Positions 53,347 through 62,395 of a DNA stretch of 64,000 bases are shown here, one piece after another; within the stretch, counting starts at the first letter, position 1; every line of letters begins with the position of its first letter. The notes beneath the pieces were generated by a model. It did no database searches and was not told where the DNA came from. It was given only the letters and a program-made list of their open reading frames with translations. A program made the translations under genes and the position numbers. The stretch comes from Anaerostipes hadrus ATCC 29173 = JCM 17467 (GTDB lineage Bacteria > Bacillota > Clostridia > Lachnospirales > Lachnospiraceae): positions 139,001-203,000 of the forward strand of contig NZ_AP028031.1 in the NCBI RefSeq assembly GCF_030296915.1, in the 5' to 3' direction.

Positions 53347-53825
53347 GGTTTTTGGAGAGACAAAGACATATGACAGATCAGATGTTTCTTGTGATCTTAT
53401 TTGCAGTGTTTGCAGTTTGTGCGTTTTCCTTGAGTATGATCGGGGCGAATATATATAGTCATACAGCTTCTGTGATGAATGAGGATTATGAGGAACGGAT
53501 CGATATTTCTTATGTAACAGAAAAGATAAGACAGTGGGATGAAAAGGACAGCATCGAGATCGGCAGCTTTCATGGACGCACAGCCCTGATCCATACAGAA
53601 AAGATCAATGGGAAAAAATACAATACATATCTCTATCAAGAGAAGGGTGCGTTGAGAGAATTAATGGTAAGAGAAGGTCTGGATACAACAACGATGCAGG
53701 GAGAAAAGATCGTGGCAGCAAAAGATTTTTCTGTAATAGAAACAAAACAGCTGTATCATATAAAGATTCAGGGAAGTGATGGCAAGATATATCAGAACTG
53801 TGTATACAGACACAGCAGGAATTAG
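53343..53825 (+). CDS. Pilin-like protein 2 (DUF4860-like)
   Basis: A 160-residue protein. Starts at GTG 53343, TTG 53352 and ATG 53370 are possible; GAGGTGAGG fits the TTG best. One helix (MFLVILFAVFAVCAFSLSMI) precedes a beta-rich part (YEERIDISYVTEKIRQWDEK, GRTALIHTEKINGKKYNTYL). The pattern is that of clostridial DUF4860 proteins encoded in pilus operons. Probably a minor pilin. Confidence 0.72.
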   Translation: MRFLERQRHMTDQMFLVILFAVFAVCAFSLSMIGANIYSHTASVMNEDYEERIDISYVTEKIRQWDEKDSIEIGSFHGRTALIHTEKINGKKYNTYLYQEKGALRELMVREGLDTTTMQGEKIVAAKDFSVIETKQLYHIKIQGSDGKIYQNCVYRHSRN

Positions 53826-53833
53826 GAGGAAGT

Positions 53834-54274
53834 ATGAGACAAAAAAGCAATGGAACACACCTGATCCTGATGGAATTAATGATGGTATTATTCTTTTTTG
53901 CAATCTGTGGATCAATCCTGCTTCAGGTATTTGTAAAAGCTCATAACATCAGTGCAAAAGCAAGAGAAATGACAGAAACAAAAAATTATGTAACACAAGC
54001 TGCAGAACTGATAGAAGCGGGTGCTTATGACATCAAAGATTTTCAAGAATATTTTACACAAATAGATGGTAAAGCCGGAGATTATCAGTGTTATTATGAT
54101 CAGGATTGGAATGAGATAAAGAAAACAAAAGCCCGTTATCATATGACGATAAAGCTTGAAAGGCAGCCAGCGAAAGTTCTGGGAAAGATTACGATGTGGA
54201 GGGGAAACCAACAGATTTATCGGCTTGATATTTTAAGATACAGGCAGGAAAGGAAAGATAATGAAAGATCGTAA
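53834..54274 (+). CDS. Pilin-like protein 3
   Basis: A 146-residue protein with the N-terminal helix GTHLILMELMMVLFFFAICG. A Gly is followed by hydrophobics and a Glu at the seventh rather than fifth place, a degenerate prepilin motif. The rest includes AKAREMTETKNYVTQAAELI and a beta-rich end. It overlaps the next gene by 14 bases, supporting cotranslation. Confidence 0.7.
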   Translation: MRQKSNGTHLILMELMMVLFFFAICGSILLQVFVKAHNISAKAREMTETKNYVTQAAELIEAGAYDIKDFQEYFTQIDGKAGDYQCYYDQDWNEIKKTKARYHMTIKLERQPAKVLGKITMWRGNQQIYRLDILRYRQERKDNERS

Positions 54275-54746
54275 AATGCCATTTTTAGGGATTGGAGCAG
54301 CTTCGATCGTGCTCGTGTTAGCTATGGTCTGTTTAGCAGTTTTTGCGGCTTTGACATTTTCAAGTGCCAAGGCAGATCATACGTTAAGTAAAAAGAATTT
54401 GGAACGTACGTCGGCTTTTTATCAGGCATCCAATGCGGCGAATGAACAAGTTGGAGCGATCGATGAGAAACTATGGAAGTTGTATCGCAGATCTAAGGAT
54501 AAAAAAGATTATATGAAAAGGGTTAGTCGATCGTTTACAAAAAGCAAGGGGATTTCATATAATAAAAAAGAGAAAACAATTGCATTTCAGGAAAGTATCA
54601 CAGACAAACAGCAGTTATCTGTGAAATTGCAGATTTATTATCCGGAGAAAAAGAATGATCCGTGTTATGAAGTGATCAAATGGAAGAAAGAAGCTGTTGG
54701 GGCATGGAAGAAGGATGATTTCCTTCCGGTTTATCGAAATAAGTAA
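54261..54746 (+). CDS. Pilin-like protein 4
   Basis: A 161-residue protein with one N-terminal helix (GIGAASIVLVLAMVCLAVFA) followed by AALTFSSAKADHTLSKKNLE and a coiled region. It resembles the PilX/GspK-like minor pilins in layout, though much shorter. It is part of the pilC-pilT operon. Confidence 0.68.
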   Translation: MKDRKMPFLGIGAASIVLVLAMVCLAVFAALTFSSAKADHTLSKKNLERTSAFYQASNAANEQVGAIDEKLWKLYRRSKDKKDYMKRVSRSFTKSKGISYNKKEKTIAFQESITDKQQLSVKLQIYYPEKKNDPCYEVIKWKKEAVGAWKKDDFLPVYRNK

Positions 54747-54757
54747 AAGGGGTCAGT

Positions 54758-55816
54758 ATGAATATTGAAGAATTTTTAACATTAGCAGCAAAAGAGGAAG
54801 CCTCAGATCTGTTTATTGTAGCAGGGCTTCCATTGACGATGAAAGTAAATGGAGTGATGCGTCGTATCAATGAAGAAAAAATGATGCCGCAAGATACGGA
54901 AAAAATGATCCGGGAGATTTATGAGAAAGCGTTAGACAGAGACATAGATCAACTGTTGAAGACAGGAGATGATGATTTCTCATTTGCAATTCCTGGGTTG
55001 TCAAGATTTCGTGTCAGTGCGTATAAACAGAGAGGATCCTTAGCGGCAGTGATCCGTGTGATCGCATTCCGCCTGCCAGACTATAAGCAATTAAGAATAC
55101 CAGAGCAGGTAATGAAATTAAGTGAATTAAACAAAGGACTTGTGCTTGTAACAGGACCAGCGGGAAGTGGAAAATCCACGACACTTGCATGCATGATAGA
55201 AGAAATCAATGAAACAAAAGAAGATCACATCATCACATTGGAAGATCCTTTGGAATTTTTACATCAACATAAGAAAAGTATCGTCAGTCAGAGAGAAGTA
55301 AACATGGATACTGTAAATTATGTTACTTCCTTAAGAGCCGCATTAAGACAAAGTCCGGATGTGATATTGCTTGGGGAAATGAGAGATTATGAAACGATTC
55401 AGGTAGTTATGACAGCTGCAGAAACAGGGCATCTGGTATTTTCAACACTTCATACTATCGGGGCAGCGAATACGATCGAACGTATCATAGATGTATTTCC
55501 ACCAAATCAGCAACGTCAGATCATGATTCAGCTGGCTTCTGTATTACAGGCAGTGATTTCCCAGCAGCTGATACCAACGATGGATGGAACATTGATCCCT
55601 GTGTTTGAGATCATGGAAGTGACTCCGGCGATCCGCAATATGATCCGTGAAAATAAAGTGCATCAAATAGATGGTTTGATCTATTCCTCTACAGGGAGCG
55701 GAATGATATCTATGGACCAGTCATTGATCAATCTATATAAAGAAGGACAGATCAGCAAAGAAACTGCGATTTTATATGCATCCAATCCAGAAATGATAAT
55801 AAAAAGGATCCGCTAA
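54758..55816 (+). CDS. pilT: PilT-type ATPase
   Basis: A 352-residue secretion ATPase. It has Walker A GPAGSGKSTTLA (near residue 134), the Asp box TLEDPLEFLHQ, Walker B VILLGEMRDYETI (near 205) and the His box STLHTIGAANTIER. The N-terminal domain (EEASDLFIVAGLPLTMKVNG) is that of PilT/PilU rather than of PilB. PilT powers pilus retraction in full systems. It is the only ATPase here, so it may drive both assembly and retraction, or a PilB may lie elsewhere. Confidence 0.9.
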   Translation: MNIEEFLTLAAKEEASDLFIVAGLPLTMKVNGVMRRINEEKMMPQDTEKMIREIYEKALDRDIDQLLKTGDDDFSFAIPGLSRFRVSAYKQRGSLAAVIRVIAFRLPDYKQLRIPEQVMKLSELNKGLVLVTGPAGSGKSTTLACMIEEINETKEDHIITLEDPLEFLHQHKKSIVSQREVNMDTVNYVTSLRAALRQSPDVILLGEMRDYETIQVVMTAAETGHLVFSTLHTIGAANTIERIIDVFPPNQQRQIMIQLASVLQAVISQQLIPTMDGTLIPVFEIMEVTPAIRNMIRENKVHQIDGLIYSSTGSGMISMDQSLINLYKEGQISKETAILYASNPEMIIKRIR

Positions 55817-55977
55817 GGAATATGGTCAGAAACAGGCTGAAATCCATCGGAATTTATTGACAAAAAAGTGCGAATATTGTACGATAAAAATATATTATAG
55901 GGTGAGTGTCTCTCACATGGGGATTGAGAGATAAAAGCAAAGAGTATAGATATTAATATTAAGAAGGGGCGAGAGTT

Positions 55978-56844
55978 ATGAAGAAGAAAGTCATGGTCGG
56001 ATTGGTGTCCGTAGTAGTAGCTGTTGCATTGGTTTTTGGTGGAGTCACATTTTACAATAACTGTTAGCAGGAGAAGTTTGAGAAGCAGATGGCTTCCTAT
56101 GAAAGCGTTGATACTATGCAGCATCCAAGCGAAGCAACAACATCAATTGATGGGATTCAAGTACCGCTTGGCAAGAAACCGAAGGTAACGACGAAGAAAA
56201 CAACAAAGAGAAGAACAACAACATCTCAGAATCATTCCAGACGTAAGGTTGTGAATACAAAAGTTGTCAAAACACAGAAGGATTATGACAAGAAGGGTTC
56301 TAAGAAGAGAACGATCAAGACAGTCGTTCAGACAACGATCAAGACAACAACGGTTGAATTGAGTCAGATGTCTGGTGTTTCTGGAACAACATTAAGAACA
56401 CTTGGTTCTCAGGCAGATGGTAAGATCTTGAATGCATTTGAAGATCTGAAGTTTAAGATGGTGATTGATAAAAATGCGGAAGCGACAGGTGTATTTAGCG
56501 TTAAGAGCCATAAGATCGCACTTCAGAGTGCGAGATCTTCTGTATTGCTTCACGAATTAGGACATTTTGCTAATTTCCTTGCAGGAGATAAAGTTGGAAC
56601 GAGTGAATGGAAGTCAATTTACAATGCTGAGAAGAATAAATATGATGGATATAACAAAGCATATGCGATCAAATCAGCATCTGAGTATTTTGCAGAATCT
56701 TACAAGGATTATAAGGAGCATCCATCCGCATTAAGATCAAAGAGACCAAGAACTTACCAGTTTGTTAAGAGTACGATTGATGGAATTACAGACAGCGATG
56801 TACAGAACATCAAAGATACCTATGGAGAATACTGGGGATTATAG
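55978..56844 (+). pseudogene. Secreted zinc metalloprotease gene with an in-frame amber codon
   Basis: ATG 55978, after AAGGGGCGAG, begins a normal signal/anchor (KKKVMVGLVSVVVAVALVFG). After NNC the frame meets TAG at 56065-56067 and then continues open to 56844 with QEKFEKQMASYE. One change (CAG to TAG) explains it. The rest has a Thr/Lys-rich linker and a zincin site, VLLHELGHFANFL, with a later Glu in ASEYFAESYKDY, like other clostridial lethal-factor-like zincins. A restart at ATG 56089 would give 251 residues but no signal peptide. Confidence 0.8.
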
Positions 56845-56857
56845 GACGATACCTGAA

Positions 56858-56889
56858 GGAGTACTTTCTCAGAAAGTACTCTTTTTTTT
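56858..56889 (+). terminator. Rho-independent terminator
   Basis: GAGTACTTTCT pairs with AGAAAGTACTC around a very short loop, followed by eight T. Confidence 0.9.
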
Positions 56890-56969
56890 GCCAATTGCCT
56901 GTGTTGCTCTGTAGAATGTGAAAGAATGTATAAACAAGGGATATTTTAAAAAATTAAAGGAGAAATAAG

Positions 56970-57767
56970 ATGTTAAAGATCAAGGAATACGTCAAAGCAG
57001 AAAGTCTTGAGCAAGCTTATGAGCTGAATCAGAAGAAGACCAACTGCGTGATCGGTGGCATGTTGTGGCTTAAGATGGTCACAAGAAATGTACAAAAAGC
57101 AATTGATCTGTCGGGTCTTGGACTTGATCAGATCGAAGAAAATGATGAGGAATTTTCAATCGGAGCAATGGTAACACTAAGACAGATCGAACTTCATGAA
57201 GGATTAAATACATGGAGTCAGGGAGCGGTAAAAGAAAGTGTGACACACATTGTCGGAGTGCAGTTCCGTAATCTTGCGACAGTAGGTGGAAGTATTTTTG
57301 GAAAGTTCGGTTTTTCTGATGTATTAAGCTGTTTTCTGGCGTTTGACAGTTATGTGGAGTTACATCATGAAGGAATCATTCCATTAGATCAATTTGCAGC
57401 AAATAAATATCCAAATGATATTTTAGTGCGTCTGATCATTAAGAAGCATCCGCAGGAAAGTGTTTATCTTTCTCATAGAAATACAAAGACAGATTTTCCA
57501 GTTTTGACCTGCGCTGTTTCATTAGGTGAGAAAGAGGCATATGCGGTTGTCGGTGCAAGACCATCCAGAGCTTGCAGAGTCAGATTATCAGATCAGTGGA
57601 TGGAACAGATCAAAGATGATGAAGGAAGAAAAAAACTCGCAGATGAAGTGACAGGTCAGATGAATTTTGGAAGCAACATGAGAGGAAGTGCTGCTTACCG
57701 TGAACAGTTATCAAAAGTCTTATTAAGAAGAGGCTTTGAACAGTTAGAAGAAAGGAGAGAAAAATAA
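56970..57767 (+). CDS. Molybdenum hydroxylase FAD-binding subunit
   Basis: A 265-residue FAD_binding_5/CO-dehydrogenase-type medium subunit. The FAD loop appears as NCVIGGMLWLKMV (about residues 25-37), and FRNLATVGGSIFGKF is at about 96-110. The C-terminal domain includes KTDFPVLTCAVSLG. It passes electrons between the 2Fe-2S centres and FAD in xanthine dehydrogenase-like enzymes. The three subunits are separate genes, in the order FAD, 2Fe-2S, Mo, with gaps of a few bases. Confidence 0.9.
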   Translation: MLKIKEYVKAESLEQAYELNQKKTNCVIGGMLWLKMVTRNVQKAIDLSGLGLDQIEENDEEFSIGAMVTLRQIELHEGLNTWSQGAVKESVTHIVGVQFRNLATVGGSIFGKFGFSDVLSCFLAFDSYVELHHEGIIPLDQFAANKYPNDILVRLIIKKHPQESVYLSHRNTKTDFPVLTCAVSLGEKEAYAVVGARPSRACRVRLSDQWMEQIKDDEGRKKLADEVTGQMNFGSNMRGSAAYREQLSKVLLRRGFEQLEERREK

Positions 57768-57769
57768 AC

Positions 57770-58243
57770 ATGGAGATTACATTTACATTAAATGGAAAGA
57801 AAGTAACCCCACAGATTGATGCAGACACTCTCCTGATCGATCTCGTCAGAGATCTTGGTTGTTACAGTGTGAAACGTGGATGCGAGACATCAAATTGCGG
57901 ATTATGTACGGTATTTATGGATGACCAGCCAATCTTATCATGTTCCATTCTTGCAGCAAGAGTTGATGGACACAAGATCGATACATTAGAAGGATTGCAG
58001 GAAGAAGCAGCTGAGTTTGGAGCTTTTATTGCGAACCAAGGGGCTGAACAGTGCGGATTTTGTAACCCAGGAATGATCATGAATGCGATTGCATTATTTA
58101 GAGAGATTCCAGATCCGAGTGAAGAAGAGATCAAAGAATACCTTGCGGGGAATCTTTGCAGATGTTCTGGATATGAAGGACAGCTTCGAGGAATCTTAGA
58201 CTTTTTGGAATATAAGAAAAATAAAGATGGAGGTGCCGAATGA
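57770..58243 (+). CDS. Molybdenum hydroxylase 2Fe-2S subunit
   Basis: A 157-residue protein with the plant-type 2Fe-2S motif GCETSNCGLCTVFMD...SC (about residues 39-65) and the second cluster CGFCNPGMIM ... CRCSGYEG (about 100-135). All eight Cys are visible. It carries electrons from the Mo site to the FAD subunit. The stop overlaps the start of the Mo subunit. Confidence 0.94.
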   Translation: MEITFTLNGKKVTPQIDADTLLIDLVRDLGCYSVKRGCETSNCGLCTVFMDDQPILSCSILAARVDGHKIDTLEGLQEEAAEFGAFIANQGAEQCGFCNPGMIMNAIALFREIPDPSEEEIKEYLAGNLCRCSGYEGQLRGILDFLEYKKNKDGGAE

Positions 58244-60525
58244 AAGTAGTTAACCAGCCGATCATGAAAAAAGACGCTATGGCACTTGTGACAGGGAAAC
58301 CTGTATTTACAAACGATAAGGCACCAAAAGAATGTCTGATCGTGAAATTACTTCGAAGTCCATATGCGAACGCAATGATCAAATCGATCAACACTCAGTT
58401 TGCTATGAAAGTGCCAGGGATTGAGGCGATTTATACATGGGAAGATGTGCCACAGGAACGTTTTACGATGGCAGGACAGACATATCCGGAATTAAGCCCA
58501 TATGACAGACAGATTCTGGATCAGCATGTCCGTTATGTTGGAGATCCCGTTGCAATCGTTGCTGGGGAGAATGAAAAGTGCGTTGATCAGGCGATCAAGA
58601 TGTTACGTGTGGAATACGAAGTATTGCCAGCAAACTTAGATCCACGTAAGGCAATGGATAAAGATACACCGCTAGTGCATCCAGAAGATAACTGGAAAGC
58701 ATTATGTAATATTGGTGCAGATAATAAGAAAAACCTGTGTGCAACAGAAGAAACACACGAAGGAGATGTCGATGCGGTATTAGCAGATTGCGACGTGGTT
58801 GTAGAACATACATATCATACAAAAGCAAATCAGCAGGCAATGATGGAGACATTCAGAACTTATTGTTTTATTGACGAATATGGAAGATTGAACGTTGTTA
58901 GTTCCACACAGATCGTATTCCATGTACGAAGGATCTTATCCAATGCATTATGCATTCCAAAATCAAAGATTCGTGTATCAAAACCAAGAATTGGTGGAGG
59001 ATTTGGAGCAAAACAGAGTTCTATCTCCGAAGTATATCCAGCATTTGTCACATGGATGACAAAGAAACCATCCAAGATTATTTTTTCAAGAGAAGAGTCT
59101 CAGATCGCATCTTCACCAAGACATGAGATGCAGGTAACAGTTCGTGTCGGAGCAAACAAGAATGGAAAGATCCGTGCGATCGATGTTTATACATTATCCA
59201 ATACAGGAGCCTATGGAGAACATGGTCCAACAACGGTAGGGTTATCTGGGCATAAATCAATTCCGTTATATCGAGATCTGGAAGCACATCGTTTTGCATA
59301 TGATGTTGTGTATACAAATCGTATGTCAGCTGGGGCTTATCGTGGATATGGTGCGACACAGGGTGTGTTTGCGCTGGAATCAGCAGTCAGTGAACTTGCA
59401 GCTAAGATAGGAATGGATCCAACGAAGATCCGTGAGATGAACATGGTCCGTGAAGGCGATGTGATGCCAGCATATTATGGAGAAACAGCAAACAGCTGTG
59501 CTTTGGATCGATGCCTTGCCCGTGCAAAAGAGATGATCAAATGGGATGAAAAATATCCATGCAAAGATATGGGAAATGGAAAAGTTCGAAGTGTCGGACT
59601 GTCAATGGCGATGCAGGGTTCCGGTATTTCTGGCGTTGACGTTGGTTCTGCAACGATCAAATTAAATGACGATGGATTGTATACACTTTCTATTGCAGCA
59701 GCGGATATGGGAACTGGATGTGATACGATCTTGGCCCAGATGGCGGCAGAATGTCTGGAATGTTCTATTGATGATATCATGGTCAGCGGAGCAGATACAG
59801 ATACATCACCATACGATTCTGGATCTTACGCATCAAGTTCTACCTACGTCACAGGAAAAGCAGTGGAACGTGCCTGCGAAAAATTAAAGGGACATATTTT
59901 CAATAAAGCAGCTGAGATGATGGAAGTTGCAGATACAGATACTCTGGAATTTGACGGAAAGAAAGTCAGAGATGCAGAGAGCGGCAAAGAAGTTTCATTA
60001 GTGGACATCGCAACAGCATCTATGTGCAACAATAATGAAACTTTCCAGGTGACAGAGACAAACAGTTCTCCAGTATCCCCACCACCATTTATGGTAGGAA
60101 TGGTTGAGATTGAGCTTGATAAAGAGACAGGACATATTGAAATCTTAGATTATGTTGCGGTTGTAGATTGTGGAACACCAGTCAATCCAAATCTTGCAAG
60201 AGTTCAGGTAGAAGGCGGACTCGGTCAGGGAATCGGAATGGCATTGTATGAGGGAGTTGATTACACACCAAATGGATATGTAAAACAAAATTCTTTCATG
60301 CAGTATAAAGTTCCAGCAAGAGTCGATGTTGGAAAGCTTCGTGTAGAATTTGAGAGCAGTTATGAGCCAACAGGACCATTTGGAGCAAAATCCATTGGAG
60401 AGATCGTTATCAACACACCATCTCCAGCATTAGCCCATGCCGTATTTAATGCAACCGGATTATGGATCAGAGAATTGCCGATCACCAGTGAAAAGATCGT
60501 TATGGGATTATTGGAGAAAGAATAA
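58240..60525 (+). CDS. Molybdenum hydroxylase Mo-binding subunit (xanthine dehydrogenase-like)
   Basis: A 761-residue large subunit of the xanthine oxidase family. Conserved parts include RYVGDPVAIVAGE (about 93-105), GGGFGAKQ near 250, GAYRGYGATQGVFALESAVS near 366, and the active-site region GPFGAKSIGEIVINTPSPAL near 710 with the catalytic Glu. Substrates are probably purines: it is followed by a MobA-like gene and xanthine phosphoribosyltransferase. Whether it needs the selenium-dependent cofactor cannot be told from sequence. Confidence 0.92.
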   Translation: MKVVNQPIMKKDAMALVTGKPVFTNDKAPKECLIVKLLRSPYANAMIKSINTQFAMKVPGIEAIYTWEDVPQERFTMAGQTYPELSPYDRQILDQHVRYVGDPVAIVAGENEKCVDQAIKMLRVEYEVLPANLDPRKAMDKDTPLVHPEDNWKALCNIGADNKKNLCATEETHEGDVDAVLADCDVVVEHTYHTKANQQAMMETFRTYCFIDEYGRLNVVSSTQIVFHVRRILSNALCIPKSKIRVSKPRIGGGFGAKQSSISEVYPAFVTWMTKKPSKIIFSREESQIASSPRHEMQVTVRVGANKNGKIRAIDVYTLSNTGAYGEHGPTTVGLSGHKSIPLYRDLEAHRFAYDVVYTNRMSAGAYRGYGATQGVFALESAVSELAAKIGMDPTKIREMNMVREGDVMPAYYGETANSCALDRCLARAKEMIKWDEKYPCKDMGNGKVRSVGLSMAMQGSGISGVDVGSATIKLNDDGLYTLSIAAADMGTGCDTILAQMAAECLECSIDDIMVSGADTDTSPYDSGSYASSSTYVTGKAVERACEKLKGHIFNKAAEMMEVADTDTLEFDGKKVRDAESGKEVSLVDIATASMCNNNETFQVTETNSSPVSPPPFMVGMVEIELDKETGHIEILDYVAVVDCGTPVNPNLARVQVEGGLGQGIGMALYEGVDYTPNGYVKQNSFMQYKVPARVDVGKLRVEFESSYEPTGPFGAKSIGEIVINTPSPALAHAVFNATGLWIRELPITSEKIVMGLLEKE

Positions 60526-60531
60526 TATAAC

Positions 60532-61146
60532 ATGGATAAAATAAAAGCAGCGGTCATTTATCTTGCATCAGGAAACAGCAAACGTTTCGGTCAGGAGAAT
60601 AAATTATTGCAAATGATCGGAACCAAGCCAATGTATCGTTATGGATTGGACCGATTGATCGATCTATGCAAAGATCATGAAGGGTTTGAGATCATTGTTG
60701 TCACACAGTATCAGGAAATTATGAAGCAAACGCAATACGACCCAATAACAACAGTGTTTTGTCCAGAAAGTAAATATGGGATTTCATGGTCGATCAAAGC
60801 AGGGATCAAAGCAGCGAAAGATGCAGAATTCTATACATTTTTCGTAGCAGACCAGCCCAATATGAAAAGAGAGACAATCGAAAGATTTCTCTCTTTTATG
60901 GCAGATGAATCTTGTGAACTTGGCTGTGTCAGAACAGAAGAAAACCTTGGAAATCCCGTATGGTTCTCAAAGAAATATAAACGAGAATTGTTATCGCTTA
61001 CAAAAGATCAAGGTGGCAAGAAAATCCTCAAAAAACACATAGAAAATGCCAGATTTTTCAAGGTATTGGAAGAAACTGAACTTTGCGATATAGATTATCC
61101 AAAAGAAATGCAAGCAATGCTTGCAAAGCGAGGAAAAAGTAGTTAA
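60532..61146 (+). CDS. MobA/MocA-like molybdopterin nucleotidyltransferase
   Basis: A 204-residue nucleotidyltransferase. The N-terminal loop AVIYLASGNSKRFGQENKLL (residues 5-24) is the nucleotide-binding GxSxRFG-K type, and YTFFVADQPNMKRETI corresponds to the DxP metal motif. MocA-like enzymes add CMP to the molybdenum cofactor for xanthine dehydrogenase-family enzymes, which fits its place right after the Mo subunit. Confidence 0.88.
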   Translation: MDKIKAAVIYLASGNSKRFGQENKLLQMIGTKPMYRYGLDRLIDLCKDHEGFEIIVVTQYQEIMKQTQYDPITTVFCPESKYGISWSIKAGIKAAKDAEFYTFFVADQPNMKRETIERFLSFMADESCELGCVRTEENLGNPVWFSKKYKRELLSLTKDQGGKKILKKHIENARFFKVLEETELCDIDYPKEMQAMLAKRGKSS

Positions 61147-61182
61147 AATATTATTTAAAATACAAAAGAGCGTGGAGGCCAA

Positions 61183-61761
61183 GTGATGGAATTATTAAAA
61201 GAGAGAATTCGAAAAGATGGAGTCGTGAAAGAAGGAAATGTCCTCAAAGTAGACCGCTTTTTGAATCATCAGATGGATGTAAAATTATTCCGTGAGATCG
61301 GTAAAGAATTTAAGAAACGTTTTGAAGGCGAAGATATCAATAAGATCCTTACGATCGAGGCATCAGGAATCGGAATCGCCTGTGTTGTGGCAGAGATTTT
61401 TGATGTACCAGTCGTATTTGCAAAGAAAACACAGACAAAGAACATCGCGGGAGATGTATATACAACAAAGGTAGAATCATTCACACATGGAAGAGTCTAC
61501 GACATCATTGTATCCAAAGAATTCTTAGGAGAAGGAGATCATGTATTGCTGATCGACGATTTCCTTGCTAACGGTAAAGCCTTAGAAGGATTAGCGAAAT
61601 TAGTCAAAGATTCCGGAGCAGAACTGGTCGGAGCAGGAGTTGTGATCGAGAAAGGATTCCAGCCAGGAGGAGATTTCTTAAGAAAACAGACACACTTAGA
61701 ATCCCTTGCGATCGTAGACGCTATGGACGAGAAAACAGGAGAAATCACATTCCGTGAATAA
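61183..61761 (+). CDS. xpt: Xanthine phosphoribosyltransferase
   Basis: A 192-residue type-I phosphoribosyltransferase converting xanthine and PRPP to XMP. The start [20 protein letters not shown] and the [14 protein letters not shown] segment are typical of Xpt; the PRPP loop is [17 protein letters not shown] (about 126-142). Together with the hydroxylase genes and a purine permease elsewhere it suggests xanthine salvage. It is followed about 14 bases later by hairpin unit D. Confidence 0.95.
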   Translation: MMELLKERIRKDGVVKEGNVLKVDRFLNHQMDVKLFREIGKEFKKRFEGEDINKILTIEASGIGIACVVAEIFDVPVVFAKKTQTKNIAGDVYTTKVESFTHGRVYDIIVSKEFLGEGDHVLLIDDFLANGKALEGLAKLVKDSGAELVGAGVVIEKGFQPGGDFLRKQTHLESLAIVDAMDEKTGEITFRE

Positions 61762-61775
61762 TGTCTTTGACATTT

Positions 61776-61952
61776 TTGTAGGTAGTCTTGCATGTATGTG
61801 ACAGAAATAAAAGAAAAACAAATATTTAAAAGCATCAAGGTGGCAACTCCGCATTTTTGCCACCTTGATGCTTTTAAATATTTGTTTTTCTTTTATTTCT
61901 GTCACATACACATGAAGTCTATTCAAACCACTACACAGTGTGTATGTTTTAC
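61776..61952 (-). repeat. Type-2 long-hairpin unit (D)
   Basis: Arms 61793-61846 and 61857-61910 are perfect complements over 54 bases, with a 10-base loop. The inner module (minus strand) is AACATACACACTGTGTAGTG then GTTTGAATAGACTTC, and the outer module CATACATGCAAGACTAC then CTACAA. These match unit B and the collapsed copy at 104-170. The arms have the same length as in unit B, but many bases differ. The apical core is missing. Confidence 0.85.
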
Positions 61953-62003
61953 TGTATTAGCATTAATAATATCTGTCCACCTCTATAAAAATTAAAAAAC
62001 GAT

Positions 62004-62263
62004 AACGTTTAACATACACCCATCAGCTTGAATTTTATTAATTTTATACAAGAATGTCTTCAGGTATTCATAAAAAGATAAAGAAAGATAGCGGTACGAA
62101 ATGGTAGAATTCCATAGGATTTTTTGCAAAATCGCAGCCAACACGGGCACTGTTTGAACGTAGTGAGTTGTGCAGGAGTGTTGGCGGATCAGCGTTTTGC
62201 AAAAAATCCGTTAATGGAATTCGTTTTTCGTACCGCTATCTTTCTTTATCTTTTTATGAATAC
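62004..62263 (+). repeat. Type-1 long-hairpin unit (C)
   Basis: The inner module AACGTTTAACATACACCC and TCTTCAGGTAT match unit A. Arms 62064-62101 and 62226-62263 pair perfectly over 38 bases. The apical part has TTTTTTGCAAAATCGCAGCC near 62120 and GGCGGATCAGCGTTTTGCAA near 62183, the same core as in units A and B. It is divergent from unit D. Positions 62264-62395 hold only a ribosome site (AAAGGAGG) for the next gene. Confidence 0.83.
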
Positions 62264-62395
62264 TCAATATATTCCCATCATACAATTAAAAAATTTTACA
62301 AAAACTTATCATTCCCATGTACCTTTCCTTAATCTCCCAAGTGTATAGTTAAACTCAACAGAGAATGATTGACTATATCAAAGGAGGATCTTATT

